From contig CM057059.1 of the NCBI GenBank assembly GCA_029945375.1, positions 1,488,001-1,552,000 on the forward strand: a stretch of 64,000 nucleotides of DNA, in the 5' to 3' direction. Positions within the stretch are counted from its first letter, which is position 1. Every line of letters starts with the position of its first letter. The position numbers and the translations under genes are program-made. The notes beneath the pieces were generated by a model, which saw only the letters and a list, made by a program, of their open reading frames with translations, was not told where the DNA came from and searched no databases. Positions 41,432 to 54,986 of this stretch are shown piece by piece. Source of the stretch: Agaricus subrufescens. Lineage: Eukaryota > Basidiomycota > Agaricomycetes > Agaricales > Agaricaceae.

Positions 41432-42061
41432 GATATTGAAGGGGGGAAATATGAAGTCATTGTGACCAACCCTGAAATTTTGATGACCAACAACAACCTC
41501 CAAAATCTCTGGAAAAAATCAACATTCACCTCTCACATACTGGCCTTCATGTTTGATGAAGGTCATTGTATAGTACAATGGGGAAAGTTTTGCAAGCACT
41601 ATCTTGCTGTTGGGGCAATATAGCTCATCAATGGTGAGCATATCCCCTTCTATGTGGCCTCAGCAACTCTCCCTCCTCCTCTTATTACCAAAATTCATCA
41701 CCTGTTGAATATGGATTCTGCAAACACCTTACAACTGCTGTTTACAAACAATCATCCAAATGTTGCCCTAATGATCCAACCCCTTTGCTGCCCAGCCTCG
41801 TCCTATGAAGATCTTGCATTTCTCACACCATACAACTGGCAGGAAGGAATGGACAAACCAAAAAAGTTTTTAGTGTTTTTCAATGACATCAAAGACGCTG
41901 AAGCAGCAAAGCACTTCTTTCACCAATAGCTCCTGAAGAAACATCACTCCAGAATTGCTTGGTTTCATTCAACAATGAGCCAAGAATATTGTGAGTGAAA
42001 GGTTCATGAGTTTTGCAAAGGGGAAGTCTGGGGTTTATTTTGTACTGATGCATTTGGATTG

Positions 42062-42108
42062 GTAAGTCTTTAAGGTGGCTACTCATATAAAAAAACTTAC
42101 ATTATCAG
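42062..42108 (+). other. Intron 2 of RecQ pseudogene 2 (47 nt)
   Basis: GGATTG|GTAAGT ... TTATCAG|GGGATG; removal joins DAFGL to GMDVSDVEI, which is helicase motif V. Confidence 0.65.
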
Positions 42109-43528
42109 GGGATGGATGTCAGTGACGTTGAGATCATAGTCCAGTATAAAGCCACATGTGATCTGAACACACTGTGGCAAAGGTTTGGTTGAGCTGTGAG
42201 GTCTTCAAGAGGCCAAGGCATCAGGATCCTCCTAGTGGAAAAAAGGACACATTAGCTGGTCAACACAATGAATCAGGGAATTCTAAACATGAATCAGATG
42301 ACCCACCAAGGGCTACTCAAATGTGATCACAACTCTCACAGATGTTGACTGTGCAGTTCACAATTGAAAGGGAAAGCCAGGTGTCAAATGATGTTGACAT
42401 CTTGAGTCAGGCTACATTGACATCTGGTCCTTCTCAGGCAACATGGACCCTTGATTGCAAAATCTGCTATGCTAAAGCAGAAATAGCACTGAATGATCCC
42501 ACAAATGCAAAGAAGGGCAAAATGCCTGGAGTCTTACATGGGTTGGCAATGCACAACTACATCAACATCCCCACATATGTATGTTTCCTGTTGGCATATT
42601 GTCCCCCAACTCTATTTTGCAAACCAAAGACAAAGTAGGTCACACTTCTAGCCTGATTCCTTGATCTGACTCATGCAATGGCACCAGTATCTGATGGACA
42701 CATTTGATGTGAGCTCACAGTGGCTAGGGGTTGTCAGCACTGTAAACCAAAAGAGAAGATGCTCTGTTGCAACCAGTGCAATGATGAAGCTTTCAATTCT
42801 TTCTGCATTTCCCATCAGTCAAAAAGAACCACTACCCAATGCTCAGTCCTCCCCTTGCTCTACACCCAGAGCACTCAGCACTCTCTTGTTGAACAAGCTA
42901 TCTATACATGGTGCAATGACCAAGCCATGACAACTCTTGGTGAGGGAGTCATAGAATGGTTGGGACCAGAGCTGCTTATGTCCAAAGATGTGGTTGCACA
43001 CATTTGGCAATGCTGGACTTTCAACAAGATCATGCAAGTATCTCATTTTTATAAGGAGACTACATGGCCAGAGGAGTGGTTCCAGAAATGTGGTCATCAT
43101 TGATTGACCTGCTTGCTAGCTATCCCCCTCACATCAACATTGACAAACCCTGCACCTCACATTGTGTCAAGGCACCCCCTCACATCAACATTGATGAGCA
43201 TTGTGCTCCACATCATGCCAAGGCACCCACAACTCCCACCATCACACCTGCTGTGGCTGATGCTGCCATTACCCCTCTCAATGTTGTTGCAGATTGCATC
43301 AAGGTACTCACAACTCCCACACCTCCACCCATGCTCTTTCCTTCTGCCCCTATGCCTTCTCTCACAGGTGCTCACAAGCATGATCTCCTTCCTCAAGCCC
43401 CTCCTTCCATATTTGCTTCTGATGTCAGCAAACCTGCTTGTAAGCATGTCCTGATACATTGCAGCAACTGTCAACAACCGGGGCACAACTGTGAGTGTTT
43501 GAAGGGAATTGTTTCTATTACTGATTGA

Positions 43529-43946
43529 TACATTCAGACCGTTCATGCAAAATCTCAAAGCAAATCAAAATAGAATTGATTGAACAAGAAAATCTGCCCC
43601 CCCCTTCACTCTCTGTTGTTGTCCCATCAAGACAGACTCTCAATGTTCTCTCACACTGCTGGTTTGGCTGCTCTCACTGTTGCTCAGGCTCCCCAGGGTA
43701 CTCCTCTCTACATCAATGAATATTCTTGTGCCTTTGTAGTCCACTCTAGCACTCTTCATCAACAAAAAAGGCTCTATGGTCAGCCACTAGTCTCTGGATC
43801 ATATTTTCTTTGCTCTTGTTGGCTTCTTGGGGTGTCTCAATGTCTTGGTTATCAACTATTGTCTCTGCAAGCTGCTCTCTTTTGATATGAATGCTATTCT
43901 TCTCACACTCTGCTTCCCACTGTAACTGCTCTTGCTGCTGGTACTC
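43529..43946. other. Spacer, nothing recognised
   Basis: Plus-strand ORFs at 43525-43885 are low in conserved motifs. No call. Confidence 0.35.
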
Positions 43947-46590
43947 TCAAACCCATTCCTTCCAGGCATTGTCAATTGTTTTCAATACCTTTTGCATCCC
44001 AATTTGCATAGTGTTGATTGTGTCATGTTCTTGTTGTTGTCCTGCAATATATTCATTTATTTTATTTGCTTCCATGTGTATGCAAAGCTTTTTGAATGTT
44101 GCATGCATTTTTGGAGGTGAGTGTTGAGTCATCTTATGAGTTAACAAGAACATCTGTTCAAATTGAGCTTGAACATCTTTGTAGATCTCAATCAGAGGTG
44201 AGGCCTTGGTCATTCTCTCTGTATTGTGATTTGAGCCTAACCTGCCAAACATTTGTTTGATGTGCAGGTTGTTATGCTCAATGACCCAGTTGACTCCATG
44301 AAAGTGGCCCTTATGACCTGTGGGGTTGACAAGTGACTTTCTCTGGATAGCATCTCTGCAAATTCAAAGTGAGATTCATCTATATGAAATCAATTTCAGA
44401 CTCACACAAGCAGTTTAGGATAAATGACATACATCTTCTCCAAATAATGGAGAAGTTCCTGTGCATACCTCACTTTTTGACATCCCATAAAATAAAATAC
44501 TCAGTCTAAAATGCAGGAATCCAAATGCCCAATATCTCTGTTGTTCATGGAATAATTTGTCTCCTTGTAGAGGAGAAAATCCTTGTGATAAGTGGCTGTA
44601 TTCTCTAATACTTGGTCACATTTGTCATCCATTTTGCAATAAGTGTTTGAACCTTTGGTATGTGATGTGACATTTTGAGCCAATGCATCCAAGATCTCAC
44701 AGATCTCTTCCCAGCTAGGATTCATCTTTCCCCATTGTTTAAGGGAGGATATTCCAGGATGACAACAGCAAACCTTGATCTGCCAAGCATCAAGATGTAG
44801 AACAATTCCAACATGAGAAATAACTTTGTGAAGTTGACAAAAGGTAGGATTAGTTTTGATTTTGTGCTTTTCTAAGGGTCAAATTAGCATGATATATTTC
44901 ATGAGACTTGTAGGATCTTTATCATCAGCTGATTCAATATGGCATTGCTAATAGCATCTACACATGCCATGTGCACATGGAATCAGCCATGACAAAATAT
45001 AAGACTCTCAAAGCATTGAGTAGGAGTCATGTCATCAATTCTGGAATCTTGAAGGCTTCCCTGGTGTTGACCAGAGAGTAAATCTCCAGATGTCAATGTA
45101 GTGGCATTTCTGGTGTCAACACACTTTCTCCCTTGTGCCTCAGGTGAATTTTCCCCAATATTTGATTGTGTGAATAACTCTTCCAACACAGTTTCAATTT
45201 TTGCTGGACTATTGGGAGCAACTTTTGAAGCATGTAAGGGAACTTGTTTTGTTTTAACAAGTGGTATACTTTCAATCACCTTGGGCTCTCTGAGTTGGCC
45301 ATTGAACTTTGCAAATGCTGCTGGTCCATACATTACAAGATTGGCACAGAATTTCCAGGCATTGAAGCAATGCTGGATTGACTGCTTTTGATTGTCAAGA
45401 GCACTATATTTCTGTGGGAGGTGAGATATGATGTCTGCAAGGCTTGAAGGTATTGGGGGATTGGTGGCTAGTTCCTGAATTTGATCTGCAAAATCCAGAT
45501 CAGCCTTTGTTGTGGCAGGATGTAGTGGGAACATTGATGCCATTTTTAAGTGAACAAGTGTGTCTTTAGTGTTTGTCTCAATTGTTGCAGTAGAATGAGG
45601 TAGGTTGACATCCAGGTCATCATAGGCATAGGACATTAGGAGTGTAGCTCCCAAGTTTCATATATCTTGTTGTGTTTGATCAGAGAGGTTCTTCATGGCA
45701 TGGTTAATGTTGATAACTGAGATAGATAGTCCCAGGTGGGCAAGGAAATTTTGAGTCTGTTCCAATGCATGACATGATTGAAGGAAGATCCCAACCAGAG
45801 GCTGCAAAGCATTGCATTTCTGATTGGTTGCATGCATCATAATGCTGATGCAAGTAACCTGTTTCTGTGCCCAATTTTCATAAGTACATAATTTCTGAAA
45901 AAGAATTGTGTACTTACAACCTCTAGCAATTTTGTACATTGATTCACAACTTGATCCTCAATATCATCAGGTTCATCATAATCATCATCTTGTGTATCCC
46001 AAGCCTCACTTGAATCATCACTTTCCCCCTGCATAGTGGCCTTGCTCATTCAAGCAGGTTTGTCCAGCTTCATTTTCTTTGCTTCTTCCCTTCCCTCACA
46101 CTCTTTCTCTCATTGACAAACAAGTACCAGATCAGCTTGTAGCAATCTTGCTACTACCTCCCATACATCTGGTGCATGCTTCTGCATTCCTCCAGCAATA
46201 GTGTCAATATGACACCATTCAATTTTGTTGGCAGTCATTGACTTTGCAACAAAATGGAAACCATTCTCAACTTTGCACAGCATCTGGACTTGCAATGTCA
46301 AATTATTTGTATATTCTTTTTTTAATCCACAACATCATTATATCCTTGGAGTGTGGATGAGAAGTTAGGCATCCAAGGAGTTGCGGAATATCTGCCAAGA
46401 AAGCACTCATATATTCTGAAGTAGCCAGGTCTGCTTCCATGATTGAGCAACAAATAAACTTCAAGAGAGGTATGTTGTTGTGAGCTAAAATGTGGAATGC
46501 TTGGTAGAATGTGTTGGGGCTTGGGAAAAGCATGGTTGGCAACAGGGAGTAATGGTCCAACTTTCTAATTACATGGATGGTGATCTGAAC
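43947..46590 (-). pseudogene. DUF6589-family gene, decayed
   Basis: On the minus strand, pieces follow the order of the mushroom DUF6589 protein: an N-terminal part (46590-46110; APDVWEVVARLL), an acidic linker (about 46040), CISIMMHATNQKCNALQ and SCHALEQTQNFLAHLGLSIS (about 45860-45700), SYAYDDLDVNLPHSTATIE (about 45630), KQVPLHASKVAPNSP (about 45250), LYKETNYSMNNRDIGHLD (about 44560) and LCNPTGHKGHF...HNNLHIKQMFGR..SPPKM (about 44330-44100). Frames change between pieces, some at likely introns. The family's function is unknown; it is amplified in Agaricomycetes and may be transposon-linked. Confidence 0.66.
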
Positions 46591-46788
46591 CATTCTCTAT
46601 GGAAGGACATTGCAAAATGCATTGATAGTGCACTTTGTGAGCACAACCTAAACCATGCTGCCTTATTTAGGTATTGTTATGGTCACATATTGATCATCTG
46701 CTAAGTCAAATTATATAAAATTCTTAAGGGTTTGACTTGTGCAGGAATCCATCATGGTGATGGCTGTTCAACATTTGGTGCCAGTCAC
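46591..46788. other. Short spacer upstream of the DUF6589 pseudogene
   Basis: No motif. Ends at solo LTR D. Confidence 0.4.
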
Positions 46789-48158
46789 TGTTATGGCCCC
46801 AGCCATTTTGCATGTAAAAATGTATGTTTAATGCAGCTAGGCATACATATTGGGCTCAAGAATGTGTAATCAATCACCCCATTAGAGATAAGATTGGTTG
46901 AGAGCATGTGTGAAGACAGGTCAAACTAGGAATCAGTTGAGATCGCATCCACAATTCCTAACAGGAAAACTGTACTGTTAGGGGAAATATAATCACATTT
47001 GATGACTTTAAAACAGAAGTCTTGAGACTGAGTCTAGGGAAACTTTATTGGGAATTATTATCAAGACTGGCTATGGGATGGCTCAAGGACTTAGCAGAGT
47101 GTGGTTCCTTCAGCAGACCTTATGCTAGATTGATTCTATAACTACTACCTGCCTAATGGGGAAAGGCTAGGAAGTAGGTGAATTGCACATGTTGAGACTG
47201 AATAAACTGAAGCAAGACTGTCAGAATTATTGGTCAGGACTCGGGATTGGGCAGCAATAATGATAATCTTGAAGCAACTAAAGGCGAGATAGAAACTTAG
47301 TCTAATGGAGGACATCTTATCAATGGGTTGATCAGTGGGGGATGAGTCTCAAGGGTTCCTAGACTAGGGTCTAGGGTTGGAACCTTGTTAGCCAATGAAG
47401 AGCAAGGGATTAGACAAGTGCAATGTTTGGTCAAGGAGACTGAATAGTTGAGACTGTTGATTGGTGGAGAAAGATGAGTCAAGGAGACTATACCCATTCA
47501 GTGCTGGATATGGACTTGGTTAATTGTTTCATATTTGTTTATTTTGTTTCAGTTTTTTATTGTGTATCATATATAGTTGCCAGTCAAGGATGAGGTTTGG
47601 GATTGAATCTTTGCCCAAGCACTGTGTGAGTGAAATTGAGTTTGGTTAAACTTTGCAGTGTTCTAAGCATTTCTTAGAGTTCTTTCTCAACTTGGAAGGA
47701 CTTGTGTTCTGCTCAAGAGAGTATCTTCACTGGTCTAATAGGATTGCAATGGCATTTGGCGCTTGTTTGACTTGTCTTGCAGTCTGTCTTGAAGTGCAAA
47801 GGCAGGTCAAGGCTCTCTGAGTTTGTTGAGGCATCACTAGGGCAGACTTGCTACCCCTCCTAGCTAGTTGTCTAACCCATCCTATTGAGGACAGTTGTCA
47901 CAAGCCTAGCCCCTCGTCACAAAGGTTCTGATTGAAACAGCATATGTTTGGAAGAGGTCTCTATTCAGTCGAGACTTGTTTCACATTTCTATTCTACCCA
48001 TATTCTCATTTAATATTTAATCAAGACTCTTATTTTCACTTTCTTTCTGATTTATTCTCCCCATGAACCACACTCAAGACTTGGTGTATTTCAAAGGGTT
48101 GCATTCACATTTGATTTTATATTTTATTTTCCACATTTACACTGATCTAGTCTCTTTA
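46789..48158 (-). mobile_element. Solo LTR D (1370 bp)
   Basis: Reverse orientation: plus-strand ends TGTTATGGCC and GTCTCTTTA (terminal TG of the family changed to TA). Flanks are TCAC (46785-46788) and CTGC (48159-48162); the central dinucleotides CA and TG both derive from CG, and the first base differs by one further transition. Confidence 0.75.
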
Positions 48159-48168
48159 CTGCTACCAA

Positions 48169-48253
48169 GGAGCACACCTCTTAACGTGGTGTTTGGCCCT
48201 ATTTTGCCAAACATGACTTGGCAAGTCAGCTGAATAGGAGCCTGGTGTTGGCC
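48169..48253 (-). repeat. Shared ~90-bp end-like repeat, copy 4
   Basis: Inverted relative to copies 1-3. Read on the minus strand it has CCAGGCTCCTATTCAGCTGAC, then GTTTGGCAAAATAGGGCCAA and AGAGGTGTGCTC, and is closest to copy 1. It borders the hypothetical gene that follows. Confidence 0.5.
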
Positions 48254-49573
48254 TCATTCTGGGGACTTTTGATGGAAAACCATGTTACAGTGATTTTGAT
48301 GGACACCTTGGTGAAAAACCTTGGAGTAAAGGCATTGTTACTCAACAGTATTGTCAGTTTTCTTTGGCACAAGCCAAAGTATACAATGTGGGCACACATA
48401 TGAGGCCATCCATAGAGTTTGTGCACTTGATGTGTAGTCTTCACTTTGCTGAGCAGTGTGACATTGATATTAGGAGATGGTCCAAGAAACTCAGGGAGGT
48501 CAAGGAAAAGTGTGAGGAGGAGTTCCCAAACCTGGGGAGCCTGCTTTCTGAGTTGTCTAGGAGGGGGGAACCAGTGATAGAAGGAGGAGATTTGCAGCAA
48601 CCAGCACTCACAGCCTATTTGTCACATCTACAATCCCTGGATGACAGTATAGAGGCCCCTATCTTAGTGCAACATCCCTACTTAGCCCAATTGGGATTAA
48701 TTTTGTGGCTGTCCCTTCCCTTTATTGCCACAAGTGATCCAAAACAAGTTTTGTCATGGAACAAGTCACAGAGGATATTCCTCAGCATCATCAAGAAAAA
48801 CCTGGATAAGTGGCTTGTTTCCAGGATTATGCCAAATTCCCATGGTGTGTGCTGCAACCTGGAGGGCTGTTTTCTGAGGTGTTAAGAACAGAGTCTGGGT
48901 TTTTGAGGATATCACCATGTTGACAGACTTCCTTTCAGAACATTTGACAGTACTAAAAGACTTGGATGCATAGAGGCAAGCCTATGGTCCACACAGACCT
49001 TTAGGAGAGAATGAGGAGCATGAATCTCAGAGCTGCTTGATGTGGAAAAAGAAAAAGGTGAATGGTTATGTGTGTAACATTTTCTGCTATGGTACACTGA
49101 TGGGTAGAACACTGCTGGCTGCAAAATGCTATTGGAATGTGGCTCAACAGTGGGCTCAAGACAAAGTGTTGACAGGTGGAAACCTGACCTTTGAACAGTT
49201 CTATAGAAAGGCATTGAGTCCAACACTTCCTGGTTTTGAGCCACTCATGGTGTATCTTTTGGCAGTTGATTATATGACAGTGGGTCTAGTGAAACATATG
49301 ACAGAGAAGGAAATGGGATTGGCAATATATGAGAACCAAGGATCAAAAAAGATGTTGGAACTACTTGGCTATCCAGTTGCTACAACTGATAAGGTCATGG
49401 CATCCTTTGCAGAGGTGAAGCAAATGATAGTGAAGCTCTTTACAGATGAAGAAATGGAGTTGATGTGTCGTGGGGATATACTGATAGAGCATGCACTTTG
49501 CAAGCTTACAAGGATGCAAAACTTTGTGGAATGGAAAGAAATATGTAGACTGTTTGGATTGTTATCTAACTAG
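48254..49573 (+). pseudogene. Conserved mushroom hypothetical protein, broken
   Basis: Two long open pieces, 48364-48885 (LMCSLHFAEQCDIDIRRW, HPYLAQLGLILWL) and 49037-49573 (GNLTFEQFYRKAL, GFEPLMVYLLAVDYMTVGL, ILIEHALCKLTRM), with stops and frame changes between about 48886 and 49036. The pieces resemble one alpha-helical protein of an unnamed Agaricomycete family. I know of no function. The end at TAG 49571-49573 looks natural. Confidence 0.45.
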
Positions 49574-49575
49574 GA

Positions 49576-52049
49576 ACAGTGGTGTGTAGACTATGTATAT
49601 ATGTATTTATAATCTACAAATGTTGCTCAACAAACCAGAGCAACATAGCCATCAAGTTATTTAAATGACCTGGAACCAGCCTTCCAGAGAGCCAGGTAGT
49701 GTAAGTGATGGGGGTGGAAATATGCATGTCATAAAAGATTTGCAAGGCCTGGAAGTGGTGAGGACTTTGATAAATAATTGAGAGAAGTGGTAAGACAAGG
49801 TCCAGGAATAGGTATTGTTAAGCCAAAGAAGTGAACAGATGGCAGCTACCTTCATTCTGGGGCATGTAGCATCAAAAGCATGTGTGGCCATGAAGTTGAA
49901 GTGTGAACTAGACAGGGTGCAATTGCCTCCACACCCTCATATCACTGAAGCCAAGGCCAGGACAATTGTTGGCCATATGACCTGAGGCATCCTGGCCTTT
50001 GACAAGACAACATGTACACTGCAATGACAATTAATATTACAAGTGGTATATATGTAGATAAGTCATTGAAGTCAAATAGTTGAACCTTGAATATATTGTG
50101 AAATGAATTATATGACTTTGATTATTTATCTATATAACACATGTTTTATTTGTTTCTTGACCTAGTGTATACATTGGTCTCAAATAAGAGTGAGTGCATC
50201 CTGGATCCACTTATTGTATTGGGTTTTCTGGATGCACTGTAAAGGCCCATGTTATGAGAATCACAAAATGCAAAGCACAAATAAAACATGTTAATAGCAT
50301 CAGCTGTTTCCAGGTATATGCCAAGTATTTCATAACTAAGTTATGTAATCTACCTTTTGATATCACATAAGGAAATCAAAGGATAGCAAAACCTCAAGTT
50401 CCAACTTTCTCAAAATTTATTGATGAGATTCAAATAGTTTTGCTTTTTGCAGAACAATATAACATGATTTATTGCTGCTTATCATGCACTTTGTAACATA
50501 TAAAAAATGTGATTTTTGTCATATACTACAATAAATGCAATACCCATTTATATGAGTAAAACTAATTATACAGCAATATACCCCCAAACTAATAAATAAT
50601 GGCCTGATCACAAAGTTGGTTGAATTTTTTGACCTATTGACCATTAGTAAGCACAATCAAAATTTGATGGTCATCTGAAAACTCACAGTGTCACATACTC
50701 TGTTGTGTTCCTAGCAGGGTAATGAGCACAATTAATGAGAGAGCAAGTAGAGTGGAATGTATGCTGGGAGTAGCACTAATATATTAAGCTGTAGAATCTG
50801 AGATGAGAGCATAGAAGAGTGGAAGGTGGACAAGATTCACATAACAACAACACCCTGTCCAAATTCAACCAAAGAGTGCCCACTGTTGTTGCCAGCCAAC
50901 CTGGAGGATAAAGAGAAGATAAGTGATTAGGGTCTACTGAGCTGCAGGAAAGTTGAGCACTATGTCCTCACCATAGAGCTCCAGGTTGAATGTTGAACTT
51001 TCAAATTCCAGTTCAACCAAAGTTCAACTTGCATCAACAGCATGTGACATTATTCTCACACTGATGCATACTTTGTGTACCACAAGTTAGCTTGAAGTTC
51101 TATAGCCACTATTGTTGAGTTCTTTATGCGTACCTCAAAATGCATCTTATGAGGGAATTATTAGCATCCAAAACAGTGTCCAAGCCAATATTTAAACTTT
51201 TATGCCTTTGACACATCAAAGATAACACACTCTTGAACAAAATTGAACCAGGAATTAAATACTGAGAATTGCATGTAAATATAATTTTGATTATAACTAA
51301 ACTAATAAAATGTTATATAAACATGCTATTGTCACACAGTGTTGGTTAGTTATGTTTTTTACATAAATTATGAAATAACAAAACCAATTATAATGGAACT
51401 TATACATGCTTTTTTCCCAAAGGGCTGCTATGTCATGTCATTTATGTGACATATGTGGTCACAGTGATGGCATCCTTGATTTTCCTCTTCTTGGAATTCA
51501 CTGCCTGGACAATGAAAGGATTGCTCCTGTAAAACAATGCTGACACTTGAGATACATCAGCCAGGGGAGATGAGTGACCTACAGTATGTCAGAAAAACCT
51601 GAAAGGGGTTAGAATGGGCTATAATTTGTTAAAATGCCCATCAAAGATTTACCAAAAAAGGATCATTTGACCTTGAATTAATGGGTAAAACTCATGTGAG
51701 AACCAATTGTCACCATAACTGTTGTTTGTTGTAACATTGTGATTACAATTGTGGTCACATGGGAACACCAGTTTAACCTGTTACAACAGAAGTTGACATT
51801 CTTCTGTGCATTTGCTCACTTACTCACTCAACCACCCTTTTGTTTGCATGGAGGGATCATTGACAATTCATGATATGTACATTTTATGTATCTAAGTGCT
51901 TTACTAACACCAAAATTTGAAACTAGTCATTGGCCTTTCTCTTAGAATGGTGGAGGGCCTCAGTTTGTATGATCCTTGTCTTGTGAGGACAACCTCAGGG
52001 CTGCTTTTGATTAAAGCTCAGGTTTCCCATGTGGAGTGAATAAAGGAAA
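49576..52049. other. Long gene-poor stretch
   Basis: About 2.5 kb of AT-rich sequence in which no ORF carries a recognised motif. A small minus-strand ORF (49661-49891) has ordinary composition but no support. No LTR, hairpin or tandem repeat was found by eye. Confidence 0.45.
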
Positions 52050-54764
52050 TTACTGGATGAAGAGCATCAGCTGGTGGACCTTCTTGTGTTGAGGGATTGG
52101 TATCTGCCAAAGTGCCCTCCTGATTTCCTGAGTTAGGAACACTTTGTTTCTGGGGCTCATTGATAGAATTGGCAGGTTTGTCCATTGATATTTGTTGGTC
52201 ATTGGATTGGTCTGAAGGTTTGTTGGCTGAAATGACCTGAATTTCAATTGTTGATCTAGCTTGATCCACTGAGCTTGCACTGAGTTGAGGTCCAATAGTT
52301 GGGGGTGGAGGTTCATTGGCTGGCTGAGTGGTTCAATGATATTGGCATCCACATTTTGTTCTTCAGTGAAATCATGAGCATAAATAGCATCATCAACATC
52401 ACTTATATCATTGACATCTTTGCATGGGTGGCTCTTTGACATTCCTTGAAAAATGTGCATATTGTACCATTTGAAGATTTCAGCATGGACTTCAGATAAA
52501 TGTCCTATGAGGATCTTTTTATATCTGTCAAATAATGTGCTGTATGCAATTTTTGAGCAAACTCTGACACTTCTAAAATCTGTATCTTCAGAAAATAGAT
52601 ATATAGCCTTACCATAATACAATAGCATTAATGATGAATTAAGTCTAGTGAAACAAAAGTTGACTTATGATGAAGAGACTAGAATGGTGTGAATGTGGAA
52701 AGATAAAATATAAAAATATAAAATCAAATGTGAATGTAACCCTTTGAAATACACTGAGTCTCAAGTGTGGTTCATGGGGAGAATAAATCAGAAAGAAAGT
52801 GAAAGTATGAGTCTGGATTAAGTATTAAATGAAAATAGGGGTAGAATAGAAATGTGAAACAAGTCTCAACTGAATAAAGACCTCTTCCAGACCTATGCTG
52901 TTTCAATTAGAACCTTTGCAATGAGTGGCTAAGCTTGCAATGACTGTCCTCAATAGGATGGGTTAGACAACTATCTAGGAAGGGTAGCAAGTCTGCCCTA
53001 GTGATGCCTCAACAAACTTGGAGAGCCTTGACCTGCCTTCGCGCTTTGAGACAGACTGCAAGACAAGTTGAGCTAGCACCAAATGCTATCATGATCCTAT
53101 TAGACCAGTGAAGATACTCTCTTGAGCAGAACACAAGTCCTTCCAAGTTGAGAAAGAACTCTAAGAAATGCTTAGAACACTGCAAAGTTTAACCAAACTC
53201 AATTTCACTCACACAGTGCTTGGGCAAAGATTCAATCCCAAACCTCATCCTTGACTGGCAACTATATATGATACACAATAAAAAACTGAAACAAAATAAA
53301 CAAATATGAAACAATTAACCAAGTCCATATCCAGCACTGAATGGGTATAGTCTCCTTGACTCATCTTTCTCCACCAATCAACAGTCTCAACTATTCAGTC
53401 TCCTTGACCAAACATTGCACTTGTCTAATCCCTTGCTCTTCATTGGCTAACAAGGTTCCAACCCTAGACCCTAGTCTAGGAACCCTTGAGACTCATTCCC
53501 CACTGATCAACCCATCAATAAGATGTCCTTGATTAGACTAAGTTTCTATCTTGCCTTTAGTTGCTTTGAGATTATCATTATTGCTGCCCAATCCCAAGTC
53601 TTGACCAATAATTCCAACAGTCTCGCTTCAGTTCATTCAGTCTCAACATTTCATGCATAAAATGGCTGGGGCTGTAACAACAATGACTGCTACAAAGGCA
53701 ATAGAACCTGGTGTCACTTCTGTTATTTTCCAGAGTCCACCATAAGTCTGGCATGAAGGTGCTTTCATTGCAGTGAGTGATGATGGAGCAAAGAAAATAG
53801 CCCAAAGTAGCTATTCAAGATGTATTCAGTTGTTCAGCCACATACCAAAAAGTGCATACCTTGGGTAGCTCTCCAGCCATGAATATTTTACTTAACATGT
53901 TAAAATTGCAATCAGGGAACAGTAGGGGTGCATATTTAACTCGTGTTTCATTTGGAGCAAAAATAGCATTCCATAATTCAGCATGATGAGTTTTCTGTTG
54001 AGCAAAAGGAAGTTTTTTGATTTCCCACAAGTGAGGGTATATGATTGGCATGACTTCCATAACTTGTTTGATAAGTTGTCATTGGTTTTCATTGAGAGTA
54101 GTAGAGAACTTCAATCATTGATGAGTCAAAGTACCCAATATAGAGAGAACAAATTAGCAATCTTATGATGTTGTTAAATTCAGCTGGGAAAGCAGTCATG
54201 ATTGGGTGTAAGATTGGAGGCAAACTCTCATAGAGTTCACTGGTGATTGCAAACTTCACATTAATGGGATCATTATATCACATCAGATCCAGTGGATCAG
54301 TATGTTCATCAGCTGGAATATGCTTTTTTGGGAACACATCTGAGGTGATAAACATCTCATATGCAAGCCCAAATTTTTTTGCCTCAACACAGATATTACA
54401 ACAATGTTTCTGAAATTCTGGGCAATAAGCAGAGTCAGGGTTAGCTTTTCCATCTGACATCTGGTCCTTTGCTGCTTCATCACATAGGTTTTTGTTGCTT
54501 AAAAGAAGTCTTTTGACTGCAGTTTGAAGGGTGTTAACCTGATCTTCTGCATCTGTAATAATCTGTATCACAGTGAATATAGGTAGAAGAAATATGAGAT
54601 TTTTGCAATACCTCTTGGTATTCTCTTTGAGTACCTTGGGGATCAACAGAGGGCATTTTCCAGGTTAGATTAACAGTACCAAGAACAGAGTCTAATGCTG
54701 ACTCCTCAGTCTCATTATCAGCAAGTGAAACACCATCAGAGTCATCAAAATCAGAGTTGACCAT
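52050..54764 (-). pseudogene. Conserved mushroom hypothetical protein, split by solo LTR F
   Basis: Minus-strand pieces: acidic N-terminus (54764-54600; DFDDSDGVSLADNETEES), 54646-54278 (CPEFQKHCCNICVEAKKFGL), 54060-53815 (NETRVKYAPLLFP, IFMAGELPKV), then after LTR F 52628-52050 (YLFSEDTDFRS, FDRYKKILIGHLSE, FKWYNMHIF). The order APLLFP...FMAGELPKV...LLSPDTEF-like...YKK is that of an Agaricomycete family of unknown function, which is why I join them. Several stops. The name is uncertain. Confidence 0.42.
52671..53679 (+). mobile_element. Solo LTR F (1009 bp, internal deletion)
   Basis: Same orientation as A-C, missing about 370 bp before its right end (sequence jumps from CAGTCTCAACA to TTTCATGCATAAAATGG). 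Flanks ATGA (52667-52670) and ACAA (53680-53683) are the two transition products of ACGA. Confidence 0.76.
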
Positions 54765-54986
54765 GTTGGTGTTGGTGTGGAACAGAAGATAGTACCAAAA
54801 ATTGAGTATAGTGGGGTTTAAATTGGATTTTTAAAAAAGTGAGTAGGCATCACACACTAGGCTTTGAAGTCATCTGATCTGGGTTTTTCATTTTGGGCAT
54901 CAAAAACCTCAATTTTACATTGACTATTGATATTAATGTGCTGTGATTAATACCGCCAAGAAGCCCACAAAAAAAACAATGATCTC

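Larger units (their letters stand above)
41077..43528 (+). pseudogene. RecQ-type DNA helicase pseudogene 2
   Basis: An ATP-dependent 3'-5' DNA helicase of the mushroom RecQ family. Visible: SWTT and YQIEVAKALYAG near 41080-41160; motif I APMGAGKM (Thr replaced by Met) near 41195; DEGH box in FMFDEGHCI near 41560; VASATLPPP near 41660; FHSTMSQEY near 41965; GMD near 42110; LWQRFG near 42175; a Cys-rich tail CQHCKPKEKMLCCNQCND near 42735; then a Pro/Thr/His-rich linker ending in CSNCQQPGHNCEC near 43470. Introns at 41383-41431 and 42062-42108 remain. Stops include TGA right after LWQRFG, where the family has Arg. Not retrotransposed, since introns are kept. Confidence 0.75.
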